This document shows, in pieces, positions 10,275-19,638 of a stretch of 41,268 bases of DNA. Location: contig JADLAK010000083.1 of NCBI GenBank assembly GCA_020848275.1, positions 1-41,268 on the forward strand, in the 5' to 3' direction. Position 1 is the stretch's first letter; every line of letters begins with the position of its first letter. Both the position numbers and the translations under genes were made by a program. A model generated the notes under the pieces. The model saw nothing but the letters and a program-made list of their open reading frames with translations. It ran no database searches and was not told the DNA's origin. Source of the DNA: Planctomycetota bacterium. Lineage in GTDB: Bacteria > Planctomycetota > UBA8742 > UBA2392.

Positions 10275-11228
10275 ATGATGCCCGCACTCCGCCGCAGCCT
10301 TCGAGTGGCAATTTGGTCGATCTTGCCCCTGCTGCTTGCGGCATGCGCGCAGGCCGAAGCGTCGTCGGCCCCGGCGGCCGTGATCGGCGGGCCCGGAAAC
10401 GCCGATGGCCGTTTCGTTACGCCGCGCGGGCTGAGTTACTCGTCCGGGCTGCTATGGGTTGTTGATCGCAGCGGCCGCCTGCAATGCCTCGACGCCGCGG
10501 GTAAACACCGGCGGACCCTTACTATTGAGGAAGTCGGCGACCGAGGTTTCCCGGTGGGCGTGCTGGCGGTCGATGACGGCTGCGTGTTGCTGGACACGCA
10601 CCGCCACCAGGTTCGCGTGATAGCGGCCGATGGCGTAGAGAAATCGCGCTTTGGCCGCCAGGGCGCGGCGGGCGGAGAATTCGCTTATCCCCAACGTGCG
10701 GCGAGCGACGCCGACGGCAACCTCTACATTACCGAATACGGCGAGGGCGACTCCAACCGCGTGCAGGTGTTCAGCCGCGATGGGCGCTGGTTGCGTGCGT
10801 TTGGCGGGGGTTTTGGCGAGGGGCAAGGGCAATTTGCGCGCTGCATTGGCATCGCAGTCGCCGGGAACGAAGTCTTTGTCGCGGATGTCAGCCACCGCAT
10901 TCAGGTCTTCGACCTGCAGGGCCGCTTCCTGCGCCAGTTCGGCGCTTACGGCGACGGGCCCGGACAGTTCCGCTATCCCTACGGCATTTGCCACTTTGAC
11001 GGCGACCTGTTTGTCGCGGAGTACGGCGGCCACCGCGTGCAACGCCTGAGCCTGCAGGGCGAGAGCCGGGGCTGGTTCGGGCGCAGCGGCGCGGGCGCGG
11101 GCGAATTCAACGGCCCCTGGGACGTATGCTGCGACGGACAGGGCAACCTGTTTGTTGCCGACACCGGCAATCACCGGGTGGTGAAATTCGCGGCCAATGC
11201 CGTGAACTGGCGAAAGGACCGCGAATGA
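10275..11228 (+). CDS. NHL-repeat beta-propeller lipoprotein
   Basis: This 317-residue exported lipoprotein has a basic N-terminus, a hydrophobic stretch and a lipobox ending LAAC at C24. The rest is five or six NHL-type blades, each with an FG.G...GQF opening and a GNLFVADTGNHR-like close (best copies around residues 120-310). NHL propellers bind proteins, sugars or RNA; the ligand here is unknown. ATG at 10275 or 10278 is preferred over a TTG at 10263; no strong ribosome-binding site helps to decide. Its stop overlaps the ATG of the next gene, a transporter binding protein, as ATGA. That suggests the propeller works with this importer at the cell surface, which is inference. Confidence 0.85.
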   Translation: MMPALRRSLRVAIWSILPLLLAACAQAEASSAPAAVIGGPGNADGRFVTPRGLSYSSGLLWVVDRSGRLQCLDAAGKHRRTLTIEEVGDRGFPVGVLAVDDGCVLLDTHRHQVRVIAADGVEKSRFGRQGAAGGEFAYPQRAASDADGNLYITEYGEGDSNRVQVFSRDGRWLRAFGGGFGEGQGQFARCIGIAVAGNEVFVADVSHRIQVFDLQGRFLRQFGAYGDGPGQFRYPYGICHFDGDLFVAEYGGHRVQRLSLQGESRGWFGRSGAGAGEFNGPWDVCCDGQGNLFVADTGNHRVVKFAANAVNWRKDRE

Positions 11229-12220
11229 AAAGGATGGCTTGCCTGGTGTTGTTGGTTCTCGCCGCCTGCGCGCCGACGCCGCCCGCGGGCCACACGCTGA
11301 AGCTTTATGCCGCCGTGGACCGCGAAGTGGCCGAAGAAGTGCTGGCGGCGTTCACGAAGTCGACGGGCATCAAGGTCGAGGCGGTGTACGACAGCGAGAT
11401 GGCCAAGACCGCGGGCCTGGCCAAGCGGCTGGAAATTGAGAAGGACAACCCGCAGGCCGACGCCTGGTGGAGCGGCGAAAGTCTTTACACGTCAATGCTT
11501 GCCGCGCGTGGTTGCCTGGCGAAGTTGCCTGAGGACGTCCCCGAGGGCGCGCGGCGTTACGGCGCCCGTGAGTGGGTGGCGTGTTCAGCGCGGCTGCGCG
11601 TGTTGGTCTACCATGCGAAGCACTGGCCGGGCGCTGTGCCGGAGCCTTCGTCGCTTGATTTGATTTCCGACGCGCGCCTGAAAGACCGCTGCGTGATTGC
11701 CAATCCTGAAACCGGCACGACCGCGACACACGTGGCCTGGCTGATGGCACAGGACGACGGCCGCGAGTTGTTGAAAGGGGCGAAGGCCAATGGCTTGCGC
11801 ATGGTCGCGAGCAATTCGGCGGTGGTGCGTGCCGTGCAGCAGGGCGATGCGTGGCTCGGCGTCACAGACAGCGATGACGTGCTGGTCGCGCGCGCAACCG
11901 ACCCGGACCTGCGCTTTGCCGTGCCGGACCAGCAGGCAGGCGGTCGCGGCAGTGTCTCGACACCCTGTAGCGCCGCGATCGTTAAAGGCGCCATGCAGCC
12001 GCAACTTGCGGCGGCCTTCTTGAAGTGGCTGGTGTCCGCCGAGGGGGAGGGGGCGATGGCGCGTTCGGCGATGCGAAACATCCCGATTGCGAGTGATGCG
12101 CCGCCTCCCGCCGAGCTTCCGGCGCTTGGCAAGCTCAAGCTCGCGCAAATCGATTACGCTGCTCTTGTCGCGCGCTGGGACGAACTTGGCGCCGCGTCAA
12201 AGGACATCCTGAAACCGTGA
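11225..12220 (+). CDS. ABC transporter substrate-binding lipoprotein (FutA/FbpA-like fold)
   Basis: This 331-residue protein has a lipobox VLAAC with C15 as the lipid cysteine, followed by a periplasmic binding-protein fold of the family 1 ferric-iron/thiamine/phosphonate group (YAAVDREVAEEVLAAFTKSTG near residues 28-48, ADAWWSGE near 78-85). In FbpA/FutA proteins adjacent tyrosines in the hinge region bind Fe3+; here the matching stretch reads VTDSDDV (about 213-219) with acidic residues instead. The substrate is therefore probably not ferric iron bound in the usual way. The start at 11225 gives an ATGA overlap with the NHL gene and a clean signal peptide. The permease start overlaps its stop as GTGA. 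Confidence 0.88.
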   Translation: MKRMACLVLLVLAACAPTPPAGHTLKLYAAVDREVAEEVLAAFTKSTGIKVEAVYDSEMAKTAGLAKRLEIEKDNPQADAWWSGESLYTSMLAARGCLAKLPEDVPEGARRYGAREWVACSARLRVLVYHAKHWPGAVPEPSSLDLISDARLKDRCVIANPETGTTATHVAWLMAQDDGRELLKGAKANGLRMVASNSAVVRAVQQGDAWLGVTDSDDVLVARATDPDLRFAVPDQQAGGRGSVSTPCSAAIVKGAMQPQLAAAFLKWLVSAEGEGAMARSAMRNIPIASDAPPPAELPALGKLKLAQIDYAALVARWDELGAASKDILKP

Positions 12221-13713
12221 AAATCGCCCTGCCGCGCCTGGCCAACGTTGTGTTGCTGCTGCCCGCGGGGCTGGCGCTTGCGTGGATTGTCGTTGAGGTT
12301 GCACTTTTTGGCGCGCGCGGCGGCGCGCTTGGCGACTTTCTTGGCAGGGCGATGTTTTCTACCACCGGCGTCGCCAGTATCGCGGCGGCGCTGGCCGCGG
12401 GCGTCATCGCCACGCTTCTAGCGTTGGCGCCCGGCGTGATGCTTGCGGGTCGCGCCCGCGGCCTGGGCGCAATCGCGCTGGTTTTCTGGCTGGGCGGGTT
12501 GGCGCTGCCGGTGGTTTTCCTGGGCGGCGCGTATTCGTACATCTTCGAGCTCGGGCCCGCGCCGCCGATTTCGGCCGGCGGTTCGTTGCTTCGCTGGGCC
12601 GCGCTTTCCCTTGTGTGGGGGCTGGCCTTTACGCCGCCCGCAAGCCTCGTCATCGCCGCGGCCGTTCGCGCCATCCCGGCGGCTGAATTGCGCGCCGCGA
12701 TGGTTCATCTCACGCCGTGGCGGCGCTGGCGCGCCGTTATCTTGCCGCGCATGGGACCGGGGTTATTGCTCGCCGCACTTGTGAGTGCCGCGTTTGCCAT
12801 GATGGATGCCGCGACGCCGCCGCACTTTGGCGTGGAATCAACCGCAAGCCTCGCGCAACTTGAGTTCCAGCGCAGCCTCGAGACCGCGCCGGCTGCGACG
12901 GCAATGCTTGCGCCCTGGCTGGTCGCAGCGGTGGCGGCGGCGTTCATTCTCAGGAATGATCCCGCGCCCGCGGGGTCGTCACCGGCGCGGCCGGGCTGGG
13001 TCGGTGGGCTGACCTTTGCAGCGGCGGTGTTGACGGTGCTGCTGCCGGGCGGGTGGATGTTGTATCGCGGCGTCAGCCATCTCACGCCGGCGTTGCTGGG
13101 GCAGCTCACGGGCGAAATCGGAAACACGCTTGCGTACGTCGCGGTGGCGGCGCTGGTCTGCGCGGCTGTCGCGGAGCTCGCCCTGGCCGCGACCGCCGCC
13201 AAGGCCGATCCGTTAGCGCGACCCGCGCGCCTCAACACTTTTTCGGCGCTCGTATTGTTGCTGGCGCCGGGATTTGGGCTGGGGTTGGCGGGTGTGGCGG
13301 CGAACGCGAGAGTTCCGTCCGGCGTGTGGTGGTGGCTGGCGTTTTTGCTGCGCGTGGCGCCCTGGGGCCTCGTGGCGGCTGTGGCCATCGGCAACTTGAA
13401 TGCAGCGCGGGCGGCGACGGCGCTCGGCATGCCGGCGTCGCGCCGCATCAAGGGCACGCTGCGCGACCACGGCTGGAGGCCCGCGATGCTGGCGGCGCTC
13501 GCGGGCGCGGCGGCGGCATTGCGCGAGGTCGATTTGTTCTCGGCATTCTGCCCGCCCGGCGGCGAATCGCTGGCCGCGCGCTCGGCGCAATTGCTGCATT
13601 ACGGCATGCGGCCCGGTCTTTCTGCGTTGATGACCGTTCAAATGGCCTGCGCGCTGGTGTTGGGTGCTCTACTGGTTGTTCTTTCGAACGTGCGCAGGGG
13701 CGGCAATGGCTGA
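12217..13713 (+). CDS. ABC importer permease, fused two-domain type (FbpB/ThiP-like)
   Basis: This 498-residue, strongly hydrophobic protein has about 12 predicted membrane segments in two halves. Each half holds a cytoplasmic EAA-like loop: residues about 156-178 (ELRAAMVHLTPWRRWRAVIL) and about 393-420 (ARAATALGMPASRRIKGTL). This two-in-one layout is usual for FbpB and ThiP permeases. Translation starts at GTG 12217, overlapping the TGA of the binding protein. It forms the membrane channel of the importer encoded with its neighbours. The substrate cannot be read from the permease. Confidence 0.88.
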   Translation: MKIALPRLANVVLLLPAGLALAWIVVEVALFGARGGALGDFLGRAMFSTTGVASIAAALAAGVIATLLALAPGVMLAGRARGLGAIALVFWLGGLALPVVFLGGAYSYIFELGPAPPISAGGSLLRWAALSLVWGLAFTPPASLVIAAAVRAIPAAELRAAMVHLTPWRRWRAVILPRMGPGLLLAALVSAAFAMMDAATPPHFGVESTASLAQLEFQRSLETAPAATAMLAPWLVAAVAAAFILRNDPAPAGSSPARPGWVGGLTFAAAVLTVLLPGGWMLYRGVSHLTPALLGQLTGEIGNTLAYVAVAALVCAAVAELALAATAAKADPLARPARLNTFSALVLLLAPGFGLGLAGVAANARVPSGVWWWLAFLLRVAPWGLVAAVAIGNLNAARAATALGMPASRRIKGTLRDHGWRPAMLAALAGAAAALREVDLFSAFCPPGGESLAARSAQLLHYGMRPGLSALMTVQMACALVLGALLVVLSNVRRGGNG

Positions 13714-14686
13714 GGCGCTTGAACTCGAACAGGTGAATTGCCGGCGCGGGGCCTTTGCCCTCGGGCCCATCGACCTCGCGTTGCAACCCGGCGAACATCT
13801 TGCGGTGTTGGGCCCCTCGGGCAGCGGCAAAAGCACGCTGCTGGACGCCATTGCCGGCCTCACGCCCATCAGCGGGCGACTGCGAATCGGCGGGACGCGC
13901 GCAGACAATCTGCCGCCCCATCGCCGAGGTGTAGCATTGATGCTACAGAATTTGGGCCTTTGGGACCGTCTTGGCGCCCTCGAAAACGTGCGGCTGGCGG
14001 CGCGTGATCCCGCGGCGGCCGGGGCTTACCTCGACCGCGTAAGTTTTGCGGTGCGGCGTGACGCGCCTGTGGCCGGTTTGTCCGGCGGCGAGCGCCAGCG
14101 CGCCGCGATTGCCCGCACGCTCGCCGCACAGGGCGCGTTGACGATGCTGGATGAGCCGGGCTCGTTCCTTGACCGCGCAAGCGCGCTTGAACTCGCCGAC
14201 GTGATACGGTCCGAGCTGCGAGCGCGGCGCGGGGCGTTGATTGTCGCGGGGCACCGCCTCGACGAACTGCTGCGTTATGAGCCCGGCCGTTTGGTCGTCA
14301 TGCGCGCAGGCCGCATCGTCCAATGCGATAAACCTGAAGTAATAATCGGCGCGCCGCGTGACCGTTACGTTGGCTCGCTGCTGGGCTATGAGGTATTCTT
14401 GCCGGCGGTTGGCGCGGGCGGGCGTCTTCAATCAGAACTGGCGGCAACCGAAGGCAAGCCGGGCTCACCCGCGCGAATGTTGCATGCCTGGAAATTCGGC
14501 GGGGTGCATCTGCAATCACAGGGCATCGGCGCCGTTGTTACCGATCTGCTGTGGACCGAATCAGGTTTGGCCGCGCGCGTGCGCACGGCTGGAAATGCGA
14601 TGCTTCTGGTGCCCGCGACGGCGGGGCTTGAGGCGGGCGCGGCGGTCAAACTGGGCTGCGCGTTGCCGATGACGGTGGAAGAATGA
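13706..14686 (+). CDS. ABC importer ATP-binding protein (FbpC/PotA-like)
   Basis: This 326-residue ATPase has Walker A GPSGSGKST (36-44), Q-loop MLQNLGLW (about 78-85), signature LSGGERQR (124-131), Walker B TMLDEP (145-150) and an H-loop histidine in VAGHRLDEL. A C-terminal extension of roughly 100 residues looks like the TOBE-type regulatory domain of MalK/PotA/FbpC ATPases. The start at 13706 overlaps the permease by 8 bp. It energises the importer of the two preceding genes. Its stop overlaps the next gene as ATGA, so the importer genes run on into the following membrane-protein cluster. Confidence 0.93.
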   Translation: MAEALELEQVNCRRGAFALGPIDLALQPGEHLAVLGPSGSGKSTLLDAIAGLTPISGRLRIGGTRADNLPPHRRGVALMLQNLGLWDRLGALENVRLAARDPAAAGAYLDRVSFAVRRDAPVAGLSGGERQRAAIARTLAAQGALTMLDEPGSFLDRASALELADVIRSELRARRGALIVAGHRLDELLRYEPGRLVVMRAGRIVQCDKPEVIIGAPRDRYVGSLLGYEVFLPAVGAGGRLQSELAATEGKPGSPARMLHAWKFGGVHLQSQGIGAVVTDLLWTESGLAARVRTAGNAMLLVPATAGLEAGAAVKLGCALPMTVEE

Positions 14687-16833
14687 AAACGCTCGCGCTG
14701 CTGGGTTTGCTTGCCGCATTTTGCGCCGGCCTGCCCGGGCAGGAACGAAAGATCCCGCCGTCGTTGCAGATTACCGTCGTGACGGGTTTCCATGACGTCG
14801 TTGCGATTGGCAGGCCCGCGCCGGTCACGGTGTTGCTGCACAACCACACCGACCAGGCCATCAGCGCCACTGTGCGCCTGTCGACGGGCATGGACATCCT
14901 GGGCGAGTCGCGCCTGGTGCAGCGCGTCAACGTGTCGCCCGGCGTCGGCAAGCAGTTGTCGTTCCTGGTGGCCGGCAGCCAGTCCCTCAGCGGCGGTTGC
15001 CGCGTCGAGACCGACCGCGACGTGATCTTCACCGACGCCATTGGCGCGAAGATAGAGAAGAATCCCGCCCGCTCGGTCGGCCTTGCGCTGGGCGAATACG
15101 GCGACATCGTCGGCGTCGAGACGGTGATTGCCGTGATGGGCGGCCGCGCGCGGCAGTGGGTCAGCACGCTGCGGGGACGGCTGGTCGAAGTCTCGATGTT
15201 GCCCAACCAGCAGGTTCAGCTTTGCGAACTTGAAGAACGTTTTGCGCCCGACCACCAGATGGCTCTGGCGGGCGTTTCGACGCTGGTCTGGACCGAGCCC
15301 AACCCCGACAACCTGCCCGACCCCGCCTGCCTTGAGGTCATCAAACGCTGGGTGGCTTGCGGCGGGCGCCTGGTGCTGATGAGCGCGCACGCGCCGCGGG
15401 CGCTGTCGCACCCGGGGCTGGCGGACATTCTTCCCGCGCGCGTCACGGGCAGCACCGATGTTCCTTACCCGCACGTGCCGATCACCTTTGGCGGGTTGTT
15501 CCTGAACCGTTCAACCGAGGGCGTGGCCGCGCATACCCCGTTTATCGTCGACCGGTACATTCGCGCCAACGAGTGTATCATCGACGCCCGCGGGCCCTGG
15601 CTTGCGACCGAACCCCTGGCCGGCGCGTTTGTGCGCAAAGCCAGGGATGGAACGAACTGGGACGAACTGCCCTCGCTTGCCGTCGAGCGCCGCTTCGGCA
15701 ACGGCTACGTCCGCATGGCGTGTTTCGACCCTCTGGTTTACGACCGCGCCGAACAACTGCCGATGCTGCATGCGTTCTCGGTGGCCACGGGCCTGACGAT
15801 TGCGGCGCCCAACGCCGTGCGCACGCACGATGTCCCCGAGGTTGCCGAGCGGCGGTTCGTCGAGGTGTTGCAAAACAACAACCTGCGCCCGCTTTCGATC
15901 GGCCCCTTTGTGCTGATCGCGATCTTGTTTTTGCTGGTGGTGGGCCCGCTGGACTACCTGCTGCTCAGCCGCGGCAAGTTGCTCAAGTACAGCGCGGTTT
16001 CGCTGATCCTGTACACGGTTATTTTTTGCGCGGGGTCGGTGCTGGCGACGTTTTACCTGTTTTCGCCCGCGCCGCAGACCAACCGCATCACGGTGGCCGA
16101 CTTCGCCGAATTGCCCGACGGCACGGAACACGCGTCGGCCCTTACACTGCAGGGCTGCTTCCGGCCCCTGGGCGGGTCCTACCGCGTCGACGTCGCGGAC
16201 CACGAGGTTTTCAGCATGCCCATGGGCGACTCGGGATACAGCGGGGGCATGACGTCGCTCTACGACGGCGCGGGCCGCGCGCCCCTTGAAGTGCAGCAAC
16301 CCTTCAACAGCTTTCGCGCCGTGATGACGCGCGCGGCGGGAAAGCCCGCCGGCTCCGTCGTCTGCCGCCTGGGTCGCGAGGGTGCGTCGTGGTACTTCGA
16401 GGTCAACAACGGCCTTTCGCACGAACTGTTTGCGGGCTGTTTGCGCACGCCGCTGGGCTGCATGTCGGTGCCTGACGTGGCGCCGGGCCAAAAGGTCCGC
16501 GTCGTGATCGTCCCGGCGAAGCTTGCGTCCTGGGATGCCGTCTCGATGTCCGTCAGCGCCGGCTTCGACCAGGCCAGGGTGAAGATGGACAGCGGCAGGT
16601 GGGATTTCCCGCCCATGCTTGTCGACGCCGTGATGGTGCCTGATGTCGGGGGCGCGCGCCTTCGCCCCGGCTACGACCCCGTGCGCATCGCCCTCGATAA
16701 AGACAGCGCCCTCTATACGGCCTTTACGCTGGCGCAGCCGTTTACCGATTCGCTCGCGGGCGATAACACCGGTTTCAACATCACGTTTGCGCGCAGGTTG
16801 ATGCCGCTGCCCGAGGATTTTCCAAGAAAATAG
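14683..16833 (+). CDS. Exported membrane-anchored protein of unknown function
   Basis: This 716-residue protein has a signal peptide (about 1-19), a large exported N-terminal region, two membrane segments (about 406-427 and 432-455) joined by a short basic loop, and a second exported C-terminal region of about 260 residues. The segment around LEVIKRWVACGGRLVLMS (about 220-240) resembles the GATase-like fold found in membrane proteins next to ABC-2 transporters. I recognise no catalytic residues. It starts inside the stop of the importer ATPase (ATGA) and is followed 9 bp later by the ABC-2 ATPase, which suggests it is a partner of that exporter. Confidence 0.8.
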   Translation: MKTLALLGLLAAFCAGLPGQERKIPPSLQITVVTGFHDVVAIGRPAPVTVLLHNHTDQAISATVRLSTGMDILGESRLVQRVNVSPGVGKQLSFLVAGSQSLSGGCRVETDRDVIFTDAIGAKIEKNPARSVGLALGEYGDIVGVETVIAVMGGRARQWVSTLRGRLVEVSMLPNQQVQLCELEERFAPDHQMALAGVSTLVWTEPNPDNLPDPACLEVIKRWVACGGRLVLMSAHAPRALSHPGLADILPARVTGSTDVPYPHVPITFGGLFLNRSTEGVAAHTPFIVDRYIRANECIIDARGPWLATEPLAGAFVRKARDGTNWDELPSLAVERRFGNGYVRMACFDPLVYDRAEQLPMLHAFSVATGLTIAAPNAVRTHDVPEVAERRFVEVLQNNNLRPLSIGPFVLIAILFLLVVGPLDYLLLSRGKLLKYSAVSLILYTVIFCAGSVLATFYLFSPAPQTNRITVADFAELPDGTEHASALTLQGCFRPLGGSYRVDVADHEVFSMPMGDSGYSGGMTSLYDGAGRAPLEVQQPFNSFRAVMTRAAGKPAGSVVCRLGREGASWYFEVNNGLSHELFAGCLRTPLGCMSVPDVAPGQKVRVVIVPAKLASWDAVSMSVSAGFDQARVKMDSGRWDFPPMLVDAVMVPDVGGARLRPGYDPVRIALDKDSALYTAFTLAQPFTDSLAGDNTGFNITFARRLMPLPEDFPRK

Positions 16834-16842
16834 GAGCCGCAC

Positions 16843-17805
16843 ATGGCCGACATGGTCGTCACGGAAAATCTCTCGCGCAATTTCAGCGGCTTCCGCGCCG
16901 TGGACGGCCTGTCGATCACGGTCGAGGAAGGCGACTGCTTCGGCTTCATCGGCCCCAACGGCGCGGGCAAGACCACGACGCTGCGCATGCTGGCGACAAT
17001 CCTCAAGCCCACGGGCGGCCGCGCGCTGGTAGGGGGCCTCAATGTCTCGACCAACGCCAGGAAAGTCCGGCGCCTGATTGGCTACATGCCCGACGTTTTT
17101 GGCGTCTACGAAGACATGCTGGTCCATGAGTACCTGAGTTTCTTTTCGGCCGCCTACGGCATTGTCGGCAAGGAGCGCCTGCGCGCCATTGAGATGGTGC
17201 TGGACCTCACGGGGCTGCACGAAAAACGCAACGCCGGCTGCAAGGCTCTTTCGCGCGGCATGACCCAGCGCCTCAGCCTTGCGCGCGTGCTGCTGCACGA
17301 TCCCAAGTTGCTGCTGCTGGACGAACCGGCCTCGGGCCTGGACCCGCGCGCGCGCATCGAGTTCAAGGAACTCGTGCTTGCGCTCAAGAAGCTCGGCAAG
17401 ACGCTGATTATCTCCAGCCACATCCTCAGCGAGCTTGGCGAGATGTGCAACAGCATGGCGATTATTGAACGCTCGCGCCTCATCTATTGCGGGCCCGTCG
17501 AAGGCGCGACGCGGCAGGTCAGCGCCCAGGGCCGCATCGTCAAGCTCATGATCCAGCCCGATCCCGAGGCCGGCCGCACAGCGGCGGACGCGCTTGAGCT
17601 GGTGCGCGGCCTGCCTTTTGTAGAGGCCGTCCGCCAGGGCGACCGCGAAAAGGAACTGGCGGTCCGCATCAAGCCCGAGTTTGCCGACATCTGGCAACTC
17701 AACCACGAGCTGGTCTCGCGCGGCTACAAGGTCGAGAGCATGGCCGAAGAAGTCGTGAGGCTTGAGGACGTCTTTTTGCAGCTCACCAAGGGGGTCGTGC
17801 AATGA
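16843..17805 (+). CDS. ABC-2 type transporter ATP-binding protein
   Basis: This 320-residue ATPase is of the CcmA/NatA class. Walker A is GPNGAGKT (37-44), the signature is LSRGMTQR (about 136-143), Walker B is LLLLDEP (about 155-161) followed by ASGLDPRAR, and the H-loop is in ISSHILSEL. A C-terminal region of about 100 residues follows, as in exporters and in ATPases of gliding or envelope systems. The start is preceded by AGGAG (16831-16835) at good spacing. The permease start overlaps its stop (ATGA), so the two make one transporter of unknown substrate. Confidence 0.93.
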   Translation: MADMVVTENLSRNFSGFRAVDGLSITVEEGDCFGFIGPNGAGKTTTLRMLATILKPTGGRALVGGLNVSTNARKVRRLIGYMPDVFGVYEDMLVHEYLSFFSAAYGIVGKERLRAIEMVLDLTGLHEKRNAGCKALSRGMTQRLSLARVLLHDPKLLLLDEPASGLDPRARIEFKELVLALKKLGKTLIISSHILSELGEMCNSMAIIERSRLIYCGPVEGATRQVSAQGRIVKLMIQPDPEAGRTAADALELVRGLPFVEAVRQGDREKELAVRIKPEFADIWQLNHELVSRGYKVESMAEEVVRLEDVFLQLTKGVVQ

Positions 17806-19616
17806 ACCCCATGCTCGAACGCGACTTCTTTACGTTCATCCAGACCAAGCGCTTTTTCCTGCTGCGCGGGCTGATGGTCGGCGCGCCCGTGGTCGGCATG
17901 GTGCTCCTGGCGACGGTCGCGGGCAACCTCACCAACCGTGACGAAATCGGCCTCAGCATCTTCCGCTTCACAACTTACCCGCTGCTGGTGCTTGCGTTGC
18001 TGGTGTCCCCCGCGATGTTGGCGCACAGCATTGTCGAGGAGCGCACCCTCAACACCTTGGAAGTGCTGCGTACCACCGAACTCACGATCCCGCGCATTAT
18101 TTTCGGCAAGTGGGCCAGCCGGTTCTTTTTGCTGCTGCTGGTGTGCGTCGCCGCATTGCCGCTGGCGGCGTCGTCGCTGTTGTTCGGAGGCATCTCGCCC
18201 GAACAACTGTTGCAGTTTGCCGCGGTGCTGGTGGCAAGCCTGTTCTGGGTGACATCGCTGACAATGCTGGTCAGCAGCGTCGCCAAGGACGTCACCACCG
18301 CGATGCGAACGTCGATCCTGCTGGTGATTCTCGGCTCGCTTGGCACCGGCGTCGGCGCGGCAATCATCTATGCCGTTTCCGCGGGCCGCCCAAGCGCAAC
18401 CGTCATGGCCATTGCGAATTTCCTGCTTCAGCTCAATCCCGTCGTCATCATGTCGTCCATCACCGAGTTCAGGAACATGCGGGGCATGATGGGCTTTGGC
18501 GGCGTCGACCCGGTCATCGTTTATGGCGTGGCCTCCACGGTGTGCGGCGTGATTTTCCTGTTCGTGTCGGGGTATGTGCTGACGCGCGAAGGCAGACGCC
18601 CGCGCACGGAAAGCCAGCCCGAGCCCGGCCAGGGCGGACCTCCGCGCGCCCAGAACGCGATGAAAGCGATCTCCGGGGGCCAGGCCCCGTGGGAGGCGCC
18701 GGCGCGGGGCCTCGACCCGGCCTTTCGCGGGCAATTCTCCAATGCCGAGCGTTTTCGCTGGTTTGCCAAGGCGCTCGACAAGAACCCGGCGTTCTGGCTC
18801 GACGTCAATCAGTTGCATGGCCGCAGGCGTCCCTGGGTCAGGGTCGTTGGCATCCTGTTGTTTGGATTGCTGGAAGTCGGGTTCTTTTACGCGTTATCCC
18901 AGCAATACGCGCAAACCAGCTATTACGGCAATGCGGCCGCACGTTCCTGGCCGCTGCACGCGGCGATTTCGCTCGGATTTTTGTTCATGGGCATGCTGGT
19001 CGTGATGGGTGTGGGCGCAGCGTCGTTCCGGCGCGATGCGGACGCCAAGACGCAGGAAGTTCTCTTCGCGACGCCGCTGACCACGCGCGAACTCACCTAC
19101 GGCAAGATCGCGGGCGTGTTGTGGGGCGCCACGCCGTACTGGTCGTTGTCGGTCGTGCATGCCCTGGTCGCGATGTTGCTGGGCGCCATGAGCCTGATCA
19201 GCTTTTTATGGTTTGTCGCCGTCAGTGCGGTGCTTGTGGCTTCCGCCGCGTCTTTTTCGATGCGTTGCAGTCTCCAGGCCAAAAATGTGCTGCGCGCCAA
19301 TCTGTTTGCGTCGGGCGGCTTCGTTCTCTGGATGATCGTGTTGCCGTTGTTCCTTGGCATCTTCCTGAGCCTGGCGCTGCGCAGTGGCGGGTCCGACAGC
19401 GGGGAATTCGTGACCAACCTGCTTTGCGGCTGGCACCCCATGTACGTGGCGTTTGTACCCTTCATTGCCTCGGCTCCGGACAATTCGTTTTTGCGCGACA
19501 ACAACGGATGGTGGCTGACAATTCCCTACAGTCTGGCCTACCTGATCTTCGCGGGGGTGACCCTGACACAGCACCTGTACGCGAAATTCAAGCCCTTGCG
19601 TGAGGGAGTGGCGTAG
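17802..19616 (+). CDS. ABC-2 type transporter permease, tandem two-domain
   Basis: This 604-residue membrane protein appears to be two ABC-2 permease halves in one chain. The first has about six membrane segments (about residues 20-265) and includes the EERTLNTLEVLRTTEL loop typical of ABC-2 permeases. A soluble linker of about 80 residues follows. A second set of segments then runs to the end, with a similar loop DAKTQEVLFATPLTTREL. The loops contact the ATPase encoded just upstream, whose stop overlaps this start. The exported substrate is unknown. In this type of cluster a role in envelope or surface-protein maintenance is often assumed but not shown. Confidence 0.88.
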   Translation: MNPMLERDFFTFIQTKRFFLLRGLMVGAPVVGMVLLATVAGNLTNRDEIGLSIFRFTTYPLLVLALLVSPAMLAHSIVEERTLNTLEVLRTTELTIPRIIFGKWASRFFLLLLVCVAALPLAASSLLFGGISPEQLLQFAAVLVASLFWVTSLTMLVSSVAKDVTTAMRTSILLVILGSLGTGVGAAIIYAVSAGRPSATVMAIANFLLQLNPVVIMSSITEFRNMRGMMGFGGVDPVIVYGVASTVCGVIFLFVSGYVLTREGRRPRTESQPEPGQGGPPRAQNAMKAISGGQAPWEAPARGLDPAFRGQFSNAERFRWFAKALDKNPAFWLDVNQLHGRRRPWVRVVGILLFGLLEVGFFYALSQQYAQTSYYGNAAARSWPLHAAISLGFLFMGMLVVMGVGAASFRRDADAKTQEVLFATPLTTRELTYGKIAGVLWGATPYWSLSVVHALVAMLLGAMSLISFLWFVAVSAVLVASAASFSMRCSLQAKNVLRANLFASGGFVLWMIVLPLFLGIFLSLALRSGGSDSGEFVTNLLCGWHPMYVAFVPFIASAPDNSFLRDNNGWWLTIPYSLAYLIFAGVTLTQHLYAKFKPLREGVA

Positions 19617-19638
19617 AATTAGCTAGACTGGACAAAGC

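Noticed and set aside
15511..17802. A 763-codon minus-strand open frame across the 716-residue membrane protein and ABC-2 ATPase genes.
   Set aside because: The plus-strand genes have clear signal peptide, membrane segments and Walker motifs. The antisense product is His/Arg/Ala-rich and typical of GC-rich shadow frames.
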